Source: Pinguiococcus pyrenoidosus
Lineage: Eukaryota; Sar; Pinguiophyceae; Pinguiochrysidales; Pinguiochrysidaceae
Direction of reading: 5' to 3'
DNA: 18,375 bases
Assembly (NCBI GenBank): GCA_019677205.1
Contig: JAAMXY010002077.1
Span: 1-18,375, forward strand
The notes under the pieces were generated by a model that was not told the origin of the DNA, made no database searches, and was given only the letters and a program-made list of their open reading frames with translations. Shown here in pieces: positions 17,053 through 18,375 of this stretch; positions within the stretch are counted from its first letter, which is position 1, and each line of letters begins with the position of its first letter. The position numbers and the translations under genes were made by a program.

Positions 17053-17280
17053 TTGTGGTTGTGGAACAGGAGATGCCCCGCAGATAGCTTGCGTTGCGAG
17101 CTGTAAACAGACAGCTGGGCATCCATCCAACCGCTGGCCGATGCTGTCACCAGGATCTCGCGCACATTGCTCATCTTAAGCTTAAGGAATCAGCGACTGA
17201 ATTCAGTGCAGGAAATCCCCGAGGCTTTCCCATGTTGAGGATGGCGTCATCGATTTTCGAATTTTGCATCCACCAATGGA

Positions 17281-17784
17281 ATGCAGGGCAACGTCGTTAC
17301 ATTGGGATGCCTCAATCCACGTGGCTGCCCCGGGGATATGCTGGTTCGCTTCGGTCAGCGACTTCCGGGCTTCCGGAACCTCCCACAAGACGAACACGGA
17401 GCTCCCTCATTGGCCCAGAAATGGCGCTTTCGCGATCCTGCGTCCTTCGACCCCGCCTTTCGATTGTTGATTTATGAGTGCACGACGGGAATACGAAACA
17501 GCAAAGCGGTCCCGAAGGAACATCGCCATAACAAAGCTGATCCTGGAGTGGTTACTTGGCAGCATCACCTTTCTCGGCAAATGGAATGCCATCTGCCGCC
17601 CTTCTCCAAGCCAATGGCGCGCCCACTTCTTTGTCACGGCGTGGAATTTTCCTGGCAAACTCTGCCAGCTGCTCTTCCAGCTGCAACCCACCGAAGCTTC
17701 TGGCCAATTAGGAAGTCGCCACCAGCTGAAGCGGTTGAAACAATTGCGGACGTGTCCGCGTTTGCTTTGCTGACCGCTCAATGA
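17281..17784 (+). CDS. Doubtful hypothetical protein, 167 aa
   Basis: A frame from ATG at 17281 to TGA at 17782-17784 is open without introns. I recognise no family. The first 65 codons look the more gene-like (VRFGQRLPGFRNLPQ, KWRFRDPASFDPAFRLL); after about 17470 the codon choice loses the G/C third-position preference of the firm genes, and other frames on both strands are equally open. The product has several Cys and His residues but no repeating metal-binding pattern. A TATA-like box lies 229 bp upstream. It may be an exon followed by noncoding sequence, or chance. Confidence 0.3.
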   Translation: MQGNVVTLGCLNPRGCPGDMLVRFGQRLPGFRNLPQDEHGAPSLAQKWRFRDPASFDPAFRLLIYECTTGIRNSKAVPKEHRHNKADPGVVTWQHHLSRQMECHLPPFSKPMARPLLCHGVEFSWQTLPAALPAATHRSFWPIRKSPPAEAVETIADVSAFALLTAQ

Positions 17785-17898
17785 TTTCCGTTGTTCAATG
17801 AACCGCGTTTAGGCGGTGAAGTGGCCGCAGCGCGACTTTTTGAGCGCCGGTGGATAGTCAAGCCCAGCGCGCCCAGCGCTCGCAGGCCTCACGGGACC

Positions 17899-18375
17899 AT
17901 GGACGACCCAAGCGGCAGCGCTGCTCGCGAGGCCAACGCGAGGTATGACAGCAGTGGCGAGGAAAGCAAGGATACGACCATCACGGGTGTCGCGAGGAAC
18001 CTCTGTGAGCTCCACCAAGACGAAGTGCGCCGGCTGAGCTCGTCGCAGCCCGACGACGGCGTGGTGAGTGCCGACTCCGACGAGCTCAAGAAGGCAGCCG
18101 GCCCCGACGGCCGCGCCAAGGCCTCCGAGGCCTCCTCAGCCGCCTCTCCGAGCGGCGACACCTCGGACCACAGCGCGCCGGAGAGCTCCCGCCACTCCGG
18201 CTCGTCCTCTCCGACCACCGAGCGCTCCGAGCTGAGCGCGGAGGGCAGCGCGGCGTCGAGCTTCACCGACGCCAGGGACGACGTCACCGACGGGAGCGCC
18301 AAGGAAGCTTCTGGAACGCAGCAGAAGCCGCGCGCGCGCGCGACGGACGAGAGCGGAGAAGGGTCCTCCGACAGC
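17899..18375 (+). CDS. Ser/Asp/Glu/Ala-rich protein N-terminus, 3' partial
   Basis: ATG at 17899 sits in a very strong initiation context (GACCATGG), and the frame stays open for 159 codons to the right edge. GC rises sharply here and third positions favour G or C, as in the firm genes. The visible part is low complexity: Ser, Asp, Glu, Ala and Gly dominate (SPSGDTSDHSAPESSRHSGS), with no hydrophobic segment or folded-domain pattern. It is probably an intrinsically disordered leader of a larger protein whose functional domain lies beyond the window. The opposite strand is also open as a Ser/Ala-rich frame, but it has no flanking support. Function cannot be assigned. Confidence 0.6.
   Translation, partial: MDDPSGSAAREANARYDSSGEESKDTTITGVARNLCELHQDEVRRLSSSQPDDGVVSADSDELKKAAGPDGRAKASEASSAASPSGDTSDHSAPESSRHSGSSSPTTERSELSAEGSAASSFTDARDDVTDGSAKEASGTQQKPRARATDESGEGSSDS

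Larger units (their letters stand above)
16645..17280. other. Intergenic stretch with microsatellites, no supported gene
   Basis: This holds a GGACGGC-type repeat (16670-16692), a TG-rich microsatellite, a GCCGTG repeat and a TATA-like box. Open frames here owe their length to the repeats. A Cys-rich + frame from about 16830 to 17179 (CQFCGRC, KSCGCGTG) was considered but has no credible start codon. Confidence 0.5.

Noticed and set aside
16577-17122. 181-codon - strand frame with His-Gly run
   Set aside because: Its length comes from the microsatellites, and it is antisense to the last exon of the 15817 gene.
18328-18342. CGCGCG run as possible Z-DNA or repeat element
   Set aside because: It is short and fully explained as Arg/Ala codons in the open frame at 17899.

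Overview
The window looks like nuclear DNA from a gene-dense, GC-rich unicellular eukaryote such as an alga or another protist. The genes carry spliceosomal GT-AG introns of about 69-123 nt, and the protein families are eukaryote-specific: a HECT-like ubiquitin ligase with SPRY domains, FKBP12, Rad9, a VPS9-domain Rab exchange factor and GINS Psf2. I cannot place the lineage more precisely. No bacterial operon, mobile element, CRISPR array, rRNA or tRNA was seen.

Layout. At 1-8066 (+) lies the 3' part of one very long, apparently intronless gene for a SPRY-UBA-SPRY-HECT-like protein; it enters from the left edge. It converges on a two-exon FKBP12 gene (8833-8399, -) that ends in a CaaX prenylation box. 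FKBP and a three-exon RAD9 gene (9270-10307, +) diverge from a 436-bp spacer carrying a near-perfect E2F site. RAD9 converges, 51 bp apart, on a four-exon gene for a coiled-coil/VPS9 protein (13160-10359, -). A short unidentified reading frame (13196-13690, +) starts 35 bp from the VPS9 start codon. A repeat-bearing, weakly coding stretch follows (13691-14596), then GINS subunit PSF2 (15235-14597, -). The spacer upstream of PSF2 has a second E2F-like site, a CCAAT box and a CTTCG repeat, and is shared with a divergent five-exon gene for a small two-membrane-segment protein (15817-16644, +). From 16645 to 17898 there are microsatellites, a TATA-like box and only doubtful reading frames. The window ends inside a Ser/Asp/Glu/Ala-rich protein (17899 to the right edge, +).

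How the genes fit together. RAD9 (9-1-1 checkpoint clamp) and PSF2 (GINS, part of the CMG helicase) both serve chromosome replication, and both have a TTTTCCCGCC motif 130-180 bp upstream, as expected for E2F-controlled S-phase genes. The other genes concern ubiquitin signalling, proline isomerisation at membranes and Rab5-type membrane traffic; I see no single pathway joining them. All exon structures were reconstructed by eye from splice signals, reading phase and family resemblance, and need transcript support.
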